A DNA stretch of 34,426 bases. Source: Nanobdellota archaeon (lineage in GTDB: Archaea > Nanobdellota > Nanobdellia > Parvarchaeales > Parvarchaeaceae). Position numbers and translations under genes: made by a program. The notes beneath the pieces are model-generated. The model worked only from the letters and a program-made list of their open reading frames with translations, did no database searches and was not told where the DNA came from. Positions 24,161 through 33,661 of the stretch are shown here, in pieces (within the stretch, counting starts at the first letter, position 1; the number at the start of each line of letters is the position of its first letter). The stretch covers positions 1 to 34,426 of the forward strand of contig JAJZMG010000049.1 of assembly GCA_021798355.1 (NCBI GenBank). The letters are read 5' to 3'.

Positions 24161-26887
24161 TTAGGGGTCTTGTGGGTAACGTATATTATGTTCTTCTTTA
24201 AGTTTCTTGAATATTTCATCATTTAAACTGTCTGAGTAATAATATTTTTCAATTGCCTTCTCAATTAATTTTTCAGGATTTTCTTTGTATTCTATTAATT
24301 GCAGAATATGCTTTTTTATAGTTTCTATCTGCATATCTTTTATCTTTTGAGTGTCCAGCTCATATTCAAACTTCCCAGTGTTTATCTTGCCAGTTAAACT
24401 TATGTATGCTATAGCAGTGTCTACATCCTTTTCATCAATTTTTTTCTCTATAGAAAAAAGTCTACGGTAAAGTGCAAGCTGCCTTCTGTGCTTTGATCCT
24501 TGTTCATCTGATTTGTCTGTCTTAAAGTCTATTATCAGGAATTTATTCTTTTCTTTATTTAGAAATACTGCATCCAACTTTGCTGATAATTTTAAATCGG
24601 TTTTTATGTCAGGAAAAACAACCTCTAGGGGCATTTCCAACGATTTCTCTGCCTCGACCTCTGTAGAGTTATACTTCCTTTTTATTTCCTCGAGTATACT
24701 AGTAATATTCCGGAAAATTTTCTTCTGCGTTTCATTCAGTTCTTCTTCTTTTAATACTTTCTTAAAGTAATCTTCTGCAATTTTATGCGCTTTTAAGCCG
24801 AATTTTGTACTTTCGGTAACCTCTCTTACTCCTAAAATGTTTCTTTTTATGAAATTTAAAGGGTCTAGCATCGAATCTAGAAGCGAGAAGGATATACCTT
24901 TTAGTTGATTGAAATAGTCACTTACTCTTTTCATGAGCCATTTATCATTTTCTTCGAGTAGTTCCTTTGCAGCTTTGTATTCTTTGTTTACAAAAAGCGA
25001 ATAAGCTTCGGCATATTTTTTCTTGTATGGTGCAGGTTCATCTTCTATTTCATCTATGCTTTTTTCTATAAGATTATCAACATAATATTCCTCTGCTAAA
25101 GAGGGTGTGTTTATAACAAATAGATTTTCCCTTGCACGAGTAAATGCTACAAAGTCTACTCTAATGCCCTCTTCGGATAATTCCTCCTTGACATCTATAT
25201 CTCTGGTTTGCTTTATTATAGAATTTGTGACTAAATCAATGTAACTAGTCTTATTGTTCTGTTTTTTTGGGATATATATAACATTGTCAAATTCAAGGCC
25301 TTTGGCTTTATGTACGGTTGTAAGCACAAGATTTTCCTGTTTATCATTCGATTCATAGCTGTCTTCTGCTGCATACAGATAAACTAGCAAATCTGAAAAA
25401 TTCGGCAGTTCATTCATATCCATGTATTGATTTATGTTTTCCAGTGTTGCCGCCGCGCTTATGTAATAGTCATCGTCTAGAGCGACTGATATTGGCAGTA
25501 TTGTTTCATTGAAGAGTTTATTTATATTAAATAGATTTAACTCTGCCGAGGCCTTTCTTTCAAAGAACGGTTTAGCTAGCCGTTTAACTTCTGGCATATC
25601 GATTTCCTTTTTTCTGTATTTTTCTTCTATTTCGAAGGCCTTCTTAAGCGAAACCCCTGAGAAAGGAGTAAATAGGGCCTTTAAAATGTCCTTTTCATCG
25701 CTGTTGAACACTCCTTTTAAATAATCAATTATTGAATTCTTCGCCCTGTTGGAAACGGATGCACTAGCAGTTGTTGCATATTTTATATTTTTTGAATCTA
25801 GAATACGTGAGATATTTATTATCTGTTCATTGGTTCTGGTTATTATTGCGGTGCTTTTGCCCTGTGAAATCAAGCCAGTTGCAGTTTTTATGGCTATATT
25901 GTCAGTATTGCTGCCCACCAATTGCTTTACGCTGCCCCCCGGGCCTTTATTGCTTTTAAAATCGCTTAGTTCCTCTTGGTATCCTTTGTCCTTTGTTTTA
26001 TTTAGAAAATATTGCTTGGAATACTCAAGGATTTCGCTGTAACTCCTATAATTTAATCCCTTTGTCATCTGTTCTAGATTGTTTAACTTCTGGAATTCAA
26101 TGAAATTCTTTAAGCTCCCTCCCTGAAAACCGAATATAGACTGCTTTCTATCTCCCACAAGAAATAGATAATCTCCTAATAGCCTCGCTATCTCCGCTTC
26201 TACATCATTTAAATCTTGAAGTTCATCGACTAAAACATATTTGTAGTGCCTTTTTAATGGATCATATTCGACCAAAAATCTCTTTAATAGGTCGTTATAA
26301 TCAATCTTTGTTTCTCCTTTGTCCCGTTCATAATCCCTAAATGCTATCATAAAATAATCAAGAAACGCCAGTATTTCTTCAATGGTTATACTGCTCATGT
26401 TCTCTAAAAATGATTTATTCATTAGTTCGGTTTTAGTCGCCTTTATATCTATTTCTTCGGGAGTTATTCCGAAGCTCTTTATATAACGCATAGAATTCTC
26501 TATTTTTGGAACAAGTTCTTGTATTATGTAATCCCTATCATAATTGAAGGCATTGTTATTTTCAAAGCTTTTGAATATGGAGAATCTTATGAAATTATTG
26601 CTTACAAGCTCATACTCTTTTCCTTCTTGAGAGAAATACGAATTGCAGAAGCTATGAAACGTAGAGATAGTAATACCATTTATCCTTGATATCTCTAGAT
26701 TATTCTCTTTTAGTTTTTGCCCAATTTTTTCAAACATCTCGTCTACTGCCTTATTTGTGAATGTCAAGCACAGTATTTCTTTTTCATTAACTCCGTTTTT
26801 TATAAGTTCTATTACTCTATCCGCTAACGAAGTAGTTTTACCCGTTCCCGGGTTGGCTTTTATAAGTATGTTTTTACTTAAATCCAT
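24161..26887 (-). CDS. UvrD-family helicase fused to C-terminal RecB/AddA-like PD-(D/E)XK nuclease
   Basis: ANPGTGKTTSLADRV, LCLTFTNKAVDEM, VDELQDLNDVE, VGDRKQSIFGFQGG, TTVHKAKGLEFDNVIYIP, VAFTRARENLFV; C-term GLKAHKIAEDYF, AKLDAVFL, FLIIDFKTDKS, RRQLALYRRLF. Confidence 0.93.
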   Translation of the reverse strand: MDLSKNILIKANPGTGKTTSLADRVIELIKNGVNEKEILCLTFTNKAVDEMFEKIGQKLKENNLEISRINGITISTFHSFCNSYFSQEGKEYELVSNNFIRFSIFKSFENNNAFNYDRDYIIQELVPKIENSMRYIKSFGITPEEIDIKATKTELMNKSFLENMSSITIEEILAFLDYFMIAFRDYERDKGETKIDYNDLLKRFLVEYDPLKRHYKYVLVDELQDLNDVEAEIARLLGDYLFLVGDRKQSIFGFQGGSLKNFIEFQKLNNLEQMTKGLNYRSYSEILEYSKQYFLNKTKDKGYQEELSDFKSNKGPGGSVKQLVGSNTDNIAIKTATGLISQGKSTAIITRTNEQIINISRILDSKNIKYATTASASVSNRAKNSIIDYLKGVFNSDEKDILKALFTPFSGVSLKKAFEIEEKYRKKEIDMPEVKRLAKPFFERKASAELNLFNINKLFNETILPISVALDDDYYISAAATLENINQYMDMNELPNFSDLLVYLYAAEDSYESNDKQENLVLTTVHKAKGLEFDNVIYIPKKQNNKTSYIDLVTNSIIKQTRDIDVKEELSEEGIRVDFVAFTRARENLFVINTPSLAEEYYVDNLIEKSIDEIEDEPAPYKKKYAEAYSLFVNKEYKAAKELLEENDKWLMKRVSDYFNQLKGISFSLLDSMLDPLNFIKRNILGVREVTESTKFGLKAHKIAEDYFKKVLKEEELNETQKKIFRNITSILEEIKRKYNSTEVEAEKSLEMPLEVVFPDIKTDLKLSAKLDAVFLNKEKNKFLIIDFKTDKSDEQGSKHRRQLALYRRLFSIEKKIDEKDVDTAIAYISLTGKINTGKFEYELDTQKIKDMQIETIKKHILQLIEYKENPEKLIEKAIEKYYYSDSLNDEIFKKLKEEHNIRYPQDP

Positions 26888-26991
26888 TCTAATGATTACT
26901 TGCCTTACTATAAAAAGTTTGTAATATACATGATATGTTGAGTATATATGTTTATTTTAAAATTTATAAAGTAGAAGCCACTTATTATCGA

Positions 26992-27576
26992 ATGGAAAGA
27001 AAAGTTTATACTGAAATCAACGAAATAATAAATCCAGAACATACTGCATTAATTATATGGGACGTACAAAAAATGTTAGTGAACAACATATACAATAAGG
27101 AGGAATTTCTTAAAAATATAAATAAATTAATAGAAACTGCAAGAGGCAAGGGAATACCTCTATTCTTTACGAAGATTACACCACTGCCAAAGGAATTTGA
27201 AGCCCCTGCAAGGAAGTACTCTTCCAGCAAAATGAAATTTAACCTTTCGCAGTTATCAAAAGAAATGTTTGATTTAGCCATTGAGCCTAAAGAAAATGAG
27301 ATAATACTGAACAAAAACACTGCAAGCATATTCATAGGTACTAATTTTGAACTTATGTGCAGAAATGCCGGCATTGAAACTTTGATAATATCAGGTATAG
27401 CAACTGAAATAGGTGTTGAGTCAACGGCTAGAGATGCGGCTAACAGAGGCTTTTATGTGGTCGTAGATTCGGATGCATCATCTTCTAGTGACAAGGAGGC
27501 TCATGAAAGATCCTTACAGAACATGAAAAAGCTTTTTGATGTAGTACCAACAAAAGACATAATAAAGGCGCTTTAA
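26992..27576 (+). CDS. Isochorismatase-family hydrolase (nucleophile position Gly)
   Basis: ALIIWDVQKMLVNN, FFTKITPLPKE, IISGIATEIGVESTARDAANRGFYVVVDSDA. Confidence 0.87.
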   Translation: MERKVYTEINEIINPEHTALIIWDVQKMLVNNIYNKEEFLKNINKLIETARGKGIPLFFTKITPLPKEFEAPARKYSSSKMKFNLSQLSKEMFDLAIEPKENEIILNKNTASIFIGTNFELMCRNAGIETLIISGIATEIGVESTARDAANRGFYVVVDSDASSSSDKEAHERSLQNMKKLFDVVPTKDIIKAL

Positions 27577-27824
27577 TGGCTTTGAAAAAAGATCGTGATA
27601 AAATAAAGAGAGATATTGAGAAAAAATACAGGGTTTTCGGCCTAATAAATGACTTTATGATAGGGCTTGAATTCTTGATAGGCAGCATAGAATTTCTGCC
27701 AGGTCACTTAAATACAGTAGGAGTTTATCTTTTTATCTTAGGGAGCTTTCAAATCCTGCTGATCCCTACAATAAGGATAGCTAGAGATATGCACATAAGT
27801 GTAAAGTTAAAAGCCAATAAATAA
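27576..27824 (+). CDS. Small membrane protein, possibly YrhK-like
   Basis: Two hydrophobic hairpin segments (LIGSIEFLPGHLNTVGVYLFILGSFQILLIP); TAATG coupling with the upstream gene. Family call tentative. Confidence 0.65.
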   Translation: MALKKDRDKIKRDIEKKYRVFGLINDFMIGLEFLIGSIEFLPGHLNTVGVYLFILGSFQILLIPTIRIARDMHISVKLKANK

Positions 27825-27829
27825 GATTA

Positions 27830-28738
27830 ATGCCGTATATACGCATGGAAATGAAAGAATTCAATAAAATAAATAATAAAATATCTGCGCTTGGAGTTGG
27901 CACTTGGGAACTTAGCAACGACAGGGAAGAGAATATAAAATGTATAAAATACGCAGTAGACCGCGGAATAACTTTTATAGATACTGCAGAGATGTATAAT
28001 ACGGAAGATGTTGTTGGCGATGCAATAAAAGGATATGAAAGAGCTAAGCTTTTTATTGCAAGCAAAGTATGGCCAACTCACTTCAGATATGATGATGTTA
28101 TAAAGGCCTGCGAAGCTAGCCTAAAGAAACTTGGCACAGGTTATTTAGATTTATACCAGTTACATTGGCCAAATAAATCTGTTCAAATAAAGGAGACAAT
28201 GCGGGCAATGGAAAAATTAAAAGAGAATGGAAAGATAAAAAATATAGGCATAAGTAATTTTTCGCTAGGGGAAATGAAAGAAGCCCAGTCAGTAATGGCA
28301 AAGTATGAACTCGCTTCCAACCAGGTAGAATACAGCATTGTTACTAGGGATATAGAAAAAACCGGCGTTTTTGAGTACTGCTTGGAAAATCATATTGCGG
28401 TTATAGCTTACAGCCCACTGTCTCATGGTAAAATCTTCAAAAATCCCGAGCTATTAAATGACATAAACAAAATAGCCAACAAATATTCAAAGTCTGCAGC
28501 ACAGATTGCAATAAGCTGGCTTTTGCACAGAGAGAATACTTTCCCAATACCAAAAGCAAGCAATACTGAACACATGAAAGAAAACATTGAAGCCGAAGGC
28601 ATAAAACTGAATAAGGAGGATTTAACTTTCCTTTCCGGATTAGAAAGCAAATACTATACTGAACCTATAGCAAATCAGCATAAAAAGAACGAAGATAAAG
28701 TAAACAGCTATAACTTTAAGGAAGAAAAGATAAATTAA
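27830..28738 (+). CDS. Aldo/keto reductase
   Basis: LGVGTW, GITFIDTAEMYNTEDVVGDAI, YLDLYQLHWPN, KIKNIGISNFS, AQIAISWLLHRENTFPIPKAS. Confidence 0.95.
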   Translation: MPYIRMEMKEFNKINNKISALGVGTWELSNDREENIKCIKYAVDRGITFIDTAEMYNTEDVVGDAIKGYERAKLFIASKVWPTHFRYDDVIKACEASLKKLGTGYLDLYQLHWPNKSVQIKETMRAMEKLKENGKIKNIGISNFSLGEMKEAQSVMAKYELASNQVEYSIVTRDIEKTGVFEYCLENHIAVIAYSPLSHGKIFKNPELLNDINKIANKYSKSAAQIAISWLLHRENTFPIPKASNTEHMKENIEAEGIKLNKEDLTFLSGLESKYYTEPIANQHKKNEDKVNSYNFKEEKIN

Positions 28739-28770
28739 TGCATTAAAATACAAAAAACCAGTAATAAGAT

Positions 28771-29163
28771 ATGGCATGCAGTACAATAGATCTTTTAAAT
28801 ATACTTGGAAAAAAATGGGATGCAACAATATTGGAGGAGATAATTAACAACGAAGGAATAAACTTTGATAAGCTAATTTCGTTAAATCCTAAGATATATC
28901 CTAAAACCCTGAATAAAGCATTGAGCGATTTGATAAAAGCGGGCCTTATAACAAAAAATCTCTCTTACAGCAATAAAATGAAAAGAAGTGAGTATAAAAC
29001 GACTGAATCCGGAAGGGAGCTTGATTCTATATTTAAGTCATTAAAGGATAATCTCAAATGTAATGGCCAGGCAGGCACTAAAGAGTGCAGGACATGCGAA
29101 AAAGGGCCAAATGGTAATAACCTACGGGGTAGTTACCTTATAAAAACAGAAAAAGAGTTATAA
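28771..29163 (+). CDS. HxlR-family transcriptional regulator
   Basis: MACSTIDLLNILGKKWDATILEEI...LNPKIYPKTLNKALSDLIKAGLITK: HxlR wHTH with N-terminal Cys; Cys-rich tail. Confidence 0.83.
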   Translation: MACSTIDLLNILGKKWDATILEEIINNEGINFDKLISLNPKIYPKTLNKALSDLIKAGLITKNLSYSNKMKRSEYKTTESGRELDSIFKSLKDNLKCNGQAGTKECRTCEKGPNGNNLRGSYLIKTEKEL

Positions 29164-29210
29164 ATTTAGCAAACGTAATGGAAATGCTACTAAATTGCTG
29201 CTATTAAAAT

Positions 29211-30638
29211 ATGGATAAGGAGAAAATTAGCTCATTTTTTAGACCTTTAACAGATTTAATGCACGATCAGTACATAAACTATGTTCCCTCTTACGGGAAC
29301 AGCTTCTTTTTTACGATAGGAATATACCTGTTGGAAATATTTGTGATATTGGCTATAAGCGGCATGATAATGCTAATTTTCGGGCCGTTTTGGTGGGACA
29401 CTACAGCAATAGGAACCTTTTTTAGAAGCATCCACCTTTGGGCAGCAGAAGCGTTCGTGACCTTGATGTTTATACATTTATTTGTAAATTTTTCAACATC
29501 TGCATTTAAAAAGAAAAAACTTGTATGGATGATTGGCAGCGTAATATTATTTTTAGTACTAATAGAATTTGCATTTGGGATAGGTGTTCAGGGAGGTTTG
29601 CTTTCGCAGTGGAATGATAAAGCTGGAGCGGACCTATGGAACGGCCTTGGATTAGGGTTTTGGGTTAACCCTTTAAATCAAGGAGCGGTTTTAGGTTGGC
29701 ATGTAGCAATTATCCCCATACTGCTTCTTTTATTGATATTTATGCATTATTCTTTGGTAAAAAAAGACGGATTAAGCAAGCCTTATAGAAAAGATATACC
29801 CTACAAAATGGTAAAGGCGGACCATAAAAAGATGTACAGAAGAATGATTTACATATTTATAATAATTATGGTATTTGCATTCGTATTCAGTTCTCCGTAT
29901 ATAGCGCCGTTAACCATAAGCCAAGCTGCAAACTCTAACCCTTCCGGAATTGCAACAACTCTGCTGCAGGAGTTTAATTATTCGTCAACCACTGCTACTT
30001 ATATGGACACTATAGACCCGTATACTTTTAGTACCAGAACGGTCTACTTTACCATTCCATATTCTGCTTATGTGGTTCTTACCAATAAAACAAATGAACT
30101 TTCAACCTTTTTAAATGAGAATTCTTCACAGCAAAATAAGCAATTTATACAGGCGTATGATTACTTCAGTAATAATGGCTCAATTTCCACCGCAGTAAAC
30201 TCCCAGAACCCGCTTATATCTGCAACGGCAAGCTTAACTAAAATGGCTGAATCTGGAGGATATCAACTGGTTATACAAAATGAGAGCAGTAGCGGCCTTG
30301 ATGAAACTTACGTCTTAAGGTTTTTGTATGATAGCGGGGCATTGACAAAGGCAGCAACCAAGGACGGTTTAAGAACTGCCCAGTGGGGAATGCTAAGAGT
30401 AGGTTCACCCCCTTGGTCTATACAGTATTGGTTAATCCCATACAATGCACTTGAGATAACAACTGCCAACATACCTTGGTGGAATGACTTAGAAAATGGG
30501 ATTATAGCAATGATTGTGTTCCTTATTCTGCTATTGTTACCATTTATACCTTACTTAAATGAACTGCCAGACAAACTCAAACTTTACAAGCTATTTTGGA
30601 ATAAGTACACGAATCCAGAGATGAGGAAGAAAAAATAA
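29211..30638 (+). CDS. Cytochrome b (b6-like) with large extracytoplasmic insertion
   Basis: Heme-ligand pairs IHLWAAEAFVTLMFIHLF (Hx13H) and WHVAIIPILLLLLIFMHY (Hx14H); PPWS at the Qo-motif position; C-term FIPYLNELPDKLKLYKLFW. Confidence 0.88.
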   Translation: MDKEKISSFFRPLTDLMHDQYINYVPSYGNSFFFTIGIYLLEIFVILAISGMIMLIFGPFWWDTTAIGTFFRSIHLWAAEAFVTLMFIHLFVNFSTSAFKKKKLVWMIGSVILFLVLIEFAFGIGVQGGLLSQWNDKAGADLWNGLGLGFWVNPLNQGAVLGWHVAIIPILLLLLIFMHYSLVKKDGLSKPYRKDIPYKMVKADHKKMYRRMIYIFIIIMVFAFVFSSPYIAPLTISQAANSNPSGIATTLLQEFNYSSTTATYMDTIDPYTFSTRTVYFTIPYSAYVVLTNKTNELSTFLNENSSQQNKQFIQAYDYFSNNGSISTAVNSQNPLISATASLTKMAESGGYQLVIQNESSSGLDETYVLRFLYDSGALTKAATKDGLRTAQWGMLRVGSPPWSIQYWLIPYNALEITTANIPWWNDLENGIIAMIVFLILLLLPFIPYLNELPDKLKLYKLFWNKYTNPEMRKKK

Positions 30639-30691
30639 TAGTGACTTACAGGTTACTTACCATTTATAAATGCAAAAAACCTATAATAGTC

Positions 30692-31333
30692 ATGGGATTT
30701 GTGGATGAACTGGCACTGGAATTGTTCTTCGTTGCCTTTTCAGGGTTCTTATTAGATTATACCGTCTTGGCTATGTACAGAGATTATAGGGCCAGGTATA
30801 TAAATAAATCCAATTCAAAATTAAGTATAGAATCGCACCTGCAGAATTCAATTTATATGTTTGCAGCTATAGCTGTTTTCATTTTAGTAATGGGCTTTTA
30901 CGGAGAAGTAACTTGGAATTTACCCGGCGCATATGACTTATTATTCTATGATCCGTTTATAATGGCAGGAATACTTGCATTAGGATTTGTGTTGTCAGTT
31001 AAATATAACCAGAAGCTACAGTATGTCGGATTGGTTGCTTTATTTATGGGGCTAGTACTGATAGAATACGGCGTATCGGGTTATAATTTAGGTTACACTA
31101 GCTCTCCTTTAGCATTACTTGGATTGTATACTGCATTTGGAATAGCAGGCATATTTGCATACCCGACGGCTTTAGTTCTCGATAAATATAGGGAGAATGG
31201 CAGCAACAAGCCATTAAGCAGAAACTGGATTATATTCATTTTAGTGTTCTTGATTTTCTTGACTTTGGGATCTATACTTGCAGCTTACATCGGAGCGGTA
31301 GCCGTCCCAGCACATCTTGCGGCACCTCCTTAG
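30692..31333 (+). CDS. Multi-TM membrane protein, possibly DUF981-like
   Basis: Several TM helices; FYGEVTWNLPGAYDLLFYDPFIMAGI resembles what I recall of DUF981. GTG at 30641 is an alternative start. Confidence 0.7.
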   Translation: MGFVDELALELFFVAFSGFLLDYTVLAMYRDYRARYINKSNSKLSIESHLQNSIYMFAAIAVFILVMGFYGEVTWNLPGAYDLLFYDPFIMAGILALGFVLSVKYNQKLQYVGLVALFMGLVLIEYGVSGYNLGYTSSPLALLGLYTAFGIAGIFAYPTALVLDKYRENGSNKPLSRNWIIFILVFLIFLTLGSILAAYIGAVAVPAHLAAPP

Positions 31334-31394
31334 AAAATAGAACTTTATTTATAAGAGGCTAAGGTATTAATATTACCTGCTTTCTAATTACGAA

Positions 31395-32252
31395 ATGAAA
31401 ATGCGTTTGGGAGGCATAACAAATATAGATACTAGCGAATATGGCAACCCATATAGCGTGATTGACAGTATACAAAAAGCCAAGTATAATGACTTGGATA
31501 TACTTATAGGCCCAGAATGGAGTCTTACTTGCAGGCCTGGTTTGTATAACCGAAATGTAAAAACCAAAAAATCTGAAACCTGGGTAGAGTTGCTTTTTAA
31601 TGCTCCAGATTATATCAAATATGCGCCTAAAGACGCAAGAAACATACTTGAAGAAGGATTAGAGAATGATTTTAAAAAATTTACTAAAATCCCAGCCATA
31701 CCATATTCAAAAAGAGAATACGAAAATATGTTAAAGGATATTAAATATGCAAGCAAAGGTTCGGATATGCTTATCTTCCCAGGAACCGCGATGTTTTATG
31801 ATGAGAATAGAGTACTTTATAATGTAATGCCGGTAATAAGCAACGGGAAAATCGTTAAAAACATATATAAATTCCATGATGGATTGAGTTCAAGATTTAA
31901 TCTTGAAAATGCACTGAAGCTTTACCCTTATAATAAATGTAATAAAGAGGATTATTCCTTTTCTTATGGAAAAAACCCCATAATAAACTTTAATGGTATA
32001 AAAACATCCGTTGAGATCTGCGCTGATGCTGGCATGCTTAAAAGACAGGGTGTAAATGGTTTAGATCTACAGGTATTATCCTCGTGTGGAAATTCAGCTA
32101 CGGATAGGGTTATAAACAAACAAGGCTACCTAGCAGTTGTTGACGGATTAAGGAATGCAACTGTATATGTTTCAAGTATGCATATACCAAAATTAAAACC
32201 TGTGGAAAAATTCGGTGAATTGCACATATTCGATTTAGAATTCGGTGCATAA
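31395..32252 (+). CDS. Divergent nitrilase-superfamily (C-N hydrolase fold) protein, paralogue B
   Basis: LIGPEWSL, LIFPGTAMF, NVMPVISNGKIVKNIYKFHDG, TSVEICADAGML, LDLQVLSSCG; same motif order as 19411-20202. Confidence 0.72.
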   Translation: MKMRLGGITNIDTSEYGNPYSVIDSIQKAKYNDLDILIGPEWSLTCRPGLYNRNVKTKKSETWVELLFNAPDYIKYAPKDARNILEEGLENDFKKFTKIPAIPYSKREYENMLKDIKYASKGSDMLIFPGTAMFYDENRVLYNVMPVISNGKIVKNIYKFHDGLSSRFNLENALKLYPYNKCNKEDYSFSYGKNPIINFNGIKTSVEICADAGMLKRQGVNGLDLQVLSSCGNSATDRVINKQGYLAVVDGLRNATVYVSSMHIPKLKPVEKFGELHIFDLEFGA

Positions 32253-32361
32253 TCCAGTTCTTAACCTTTAAGTGAGCGCCTTTAGCCTCTACCAAGGCCT
32301 GCCTTTTATATGATATTTAATTTTTTATATTATGCTTTATAGCTGTTTATCCTTCAATTTG

Positions 32362-33579
32362 TTAAATCTTTGTACCTTTACCACTTATAACTTTTTTAGA
32401 AGAAAGCACCTTAAAGTAGACAAATCCTCCTATAAATTGAAGAACTCCTCCTATAATGACAGGAAATGGGAGAGAAACATCCATTAAATAACCTGACAAA
32501 CCCGAACTTGTCTGAGATAGGCGGTTTGCCAATCCAATAAAACTTGATGCGGTGCCATAATCTTGTGAATTAACTCCTGTCATATTAACTGCACTCCTAG
32601 ACGGAGAGCCAAATCCTGCAATAAATGAACGAAAAGTAAAGAAAACGGAGGCTATTATAAATAATGGCGAAAAAGCAATAGCTAGAAGCATTACCCCCAG
32701 CAATGTTCTTGTATATGATGCAGTAACAAGAGTGGAGAACTTTGAGGAATAAGCGCGTTTAGAAGCTACAAAGGCTGCAAGTGCAGTTGCAGCATATGAG
32801 ACAGTATACATAATTCCAATAACTCCGCTGCCTGTATTGAAGCGCAGCTCAAACCATAAAGGGAGAAGAGGTAATGCTACTCCTAACCCAAACCCATTAA
32901 AAGAGTTTGCAATTATGACTTTAAGAGAATAGCGTATGCTTTCTTTTTTCATTATCCTAGTTGTCTTTTTTGGTCTTTTTACTTCGGAAACGAAAATTAA
33001 TGCTAACAATGAAATAAGAACCATGGCTGCAGATAAACCGAACAAGATTCTAAAACTATTTATAACCCCAACAGAATTCGCAAAAAAGCTCTTAAAATAT
33101 AACATTAAACTACCAAATATGGCAAACGCTGAACCAACATAAGTTGTCGCTGCTAATTTCTTGACTCTTTCCTTATTATCTTTCCAATTACTTACTATTA
33201 ATGCAGTAGATCCTGGCGAAAACGTTCCGCGCATTCCTCCTGCAACACCTGCTATTCCTCCTATTGTAGCTGCTATAACTATTACAAAAAAGTTTATAGA
33301 GCTTGCAAGCAGAATCAAAGCCACTAAAGGAAAGATTTCCCCGATTATAAGAGACTTTTTGTACCCTACTCTATCGCCGAGTGCCCCTAAAAGAACAGAT
33401 AAACCGGCATTAAACACCATTATGACAAAATAGATTATCCCTATGGAGATTATGTTATAATGTAATGCAAATAGATAAAGTGGCAAAGATAATGTAACAA
33501 ATATGAGGGCAACGCTTCTTGAAGCCCTCGATAATAAAAAGAATTTGAAAGTTCTTTCTTCTTTGCTACTGAAATCCAT
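32362..33579 (-). CDS. MFS transporter
   Basis: GDRVGYKKSLIIGEIFPLVALILL, long multi-TM protein, FGSPSRSAVNMTGV. Confidence 0.87.
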   Translation of the reverse strand: MDFSSKEERTFKFFLLSRASRSVALIFVTLSLPLYLFALHYNIISIGIIYFVIMVFNAGLSVLLGALGDRVGYKKSLIIGEIFPLVALILLASSINFFVIVIAATIGGIAGVAGGMRGTFSPGSTALIVSNWKDNKERVKKLAATTYVGSAFAIFGSLMLYFKSFFANSVGVINSFRILFGLSAAMVLISLLALIFVSEVKRPKKTTRIMKKESIRYSLKVIIANSFNGFGLGVALPLLPLWFELRFNTGSGVIGIMYTVSYAATALAAFVASKRAYSSKFSTLVTASYTRTLLGVMLLAIAFSPLFIIASVFFTFRSFIAGFGSPSRSAVNMTGVNSQDYGTASSFIGLANRLSQTSSGLSGYLMDVSLPFPVIIGGVLQFIGGFVYFKVLSSKKVISGKGTKI

Positions 33580-33661
33580 TCATTTATTATTTAATCTGAG
33601 ATATATATCTTTTTATTATTTCGATAGATCTAACTTACTATTAAATAGATAATTATATATG

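Noticed and set aside
31364-31378. Near-palindrome GGTATTAATATTACC upstream of nitrilase paralogue B
   Set aside because: Central mismatch and mostly AT; too weak to call an operator.
32110-32295. 61-aa reverse-strand ORF (TTG start) with TATA-like CATATAAAAG upstream
   Set aside because: Mostly antisense to the nitrilase-like gene and no protein-like features; the promoter-like match is expected by chance in AT-rich DNA.
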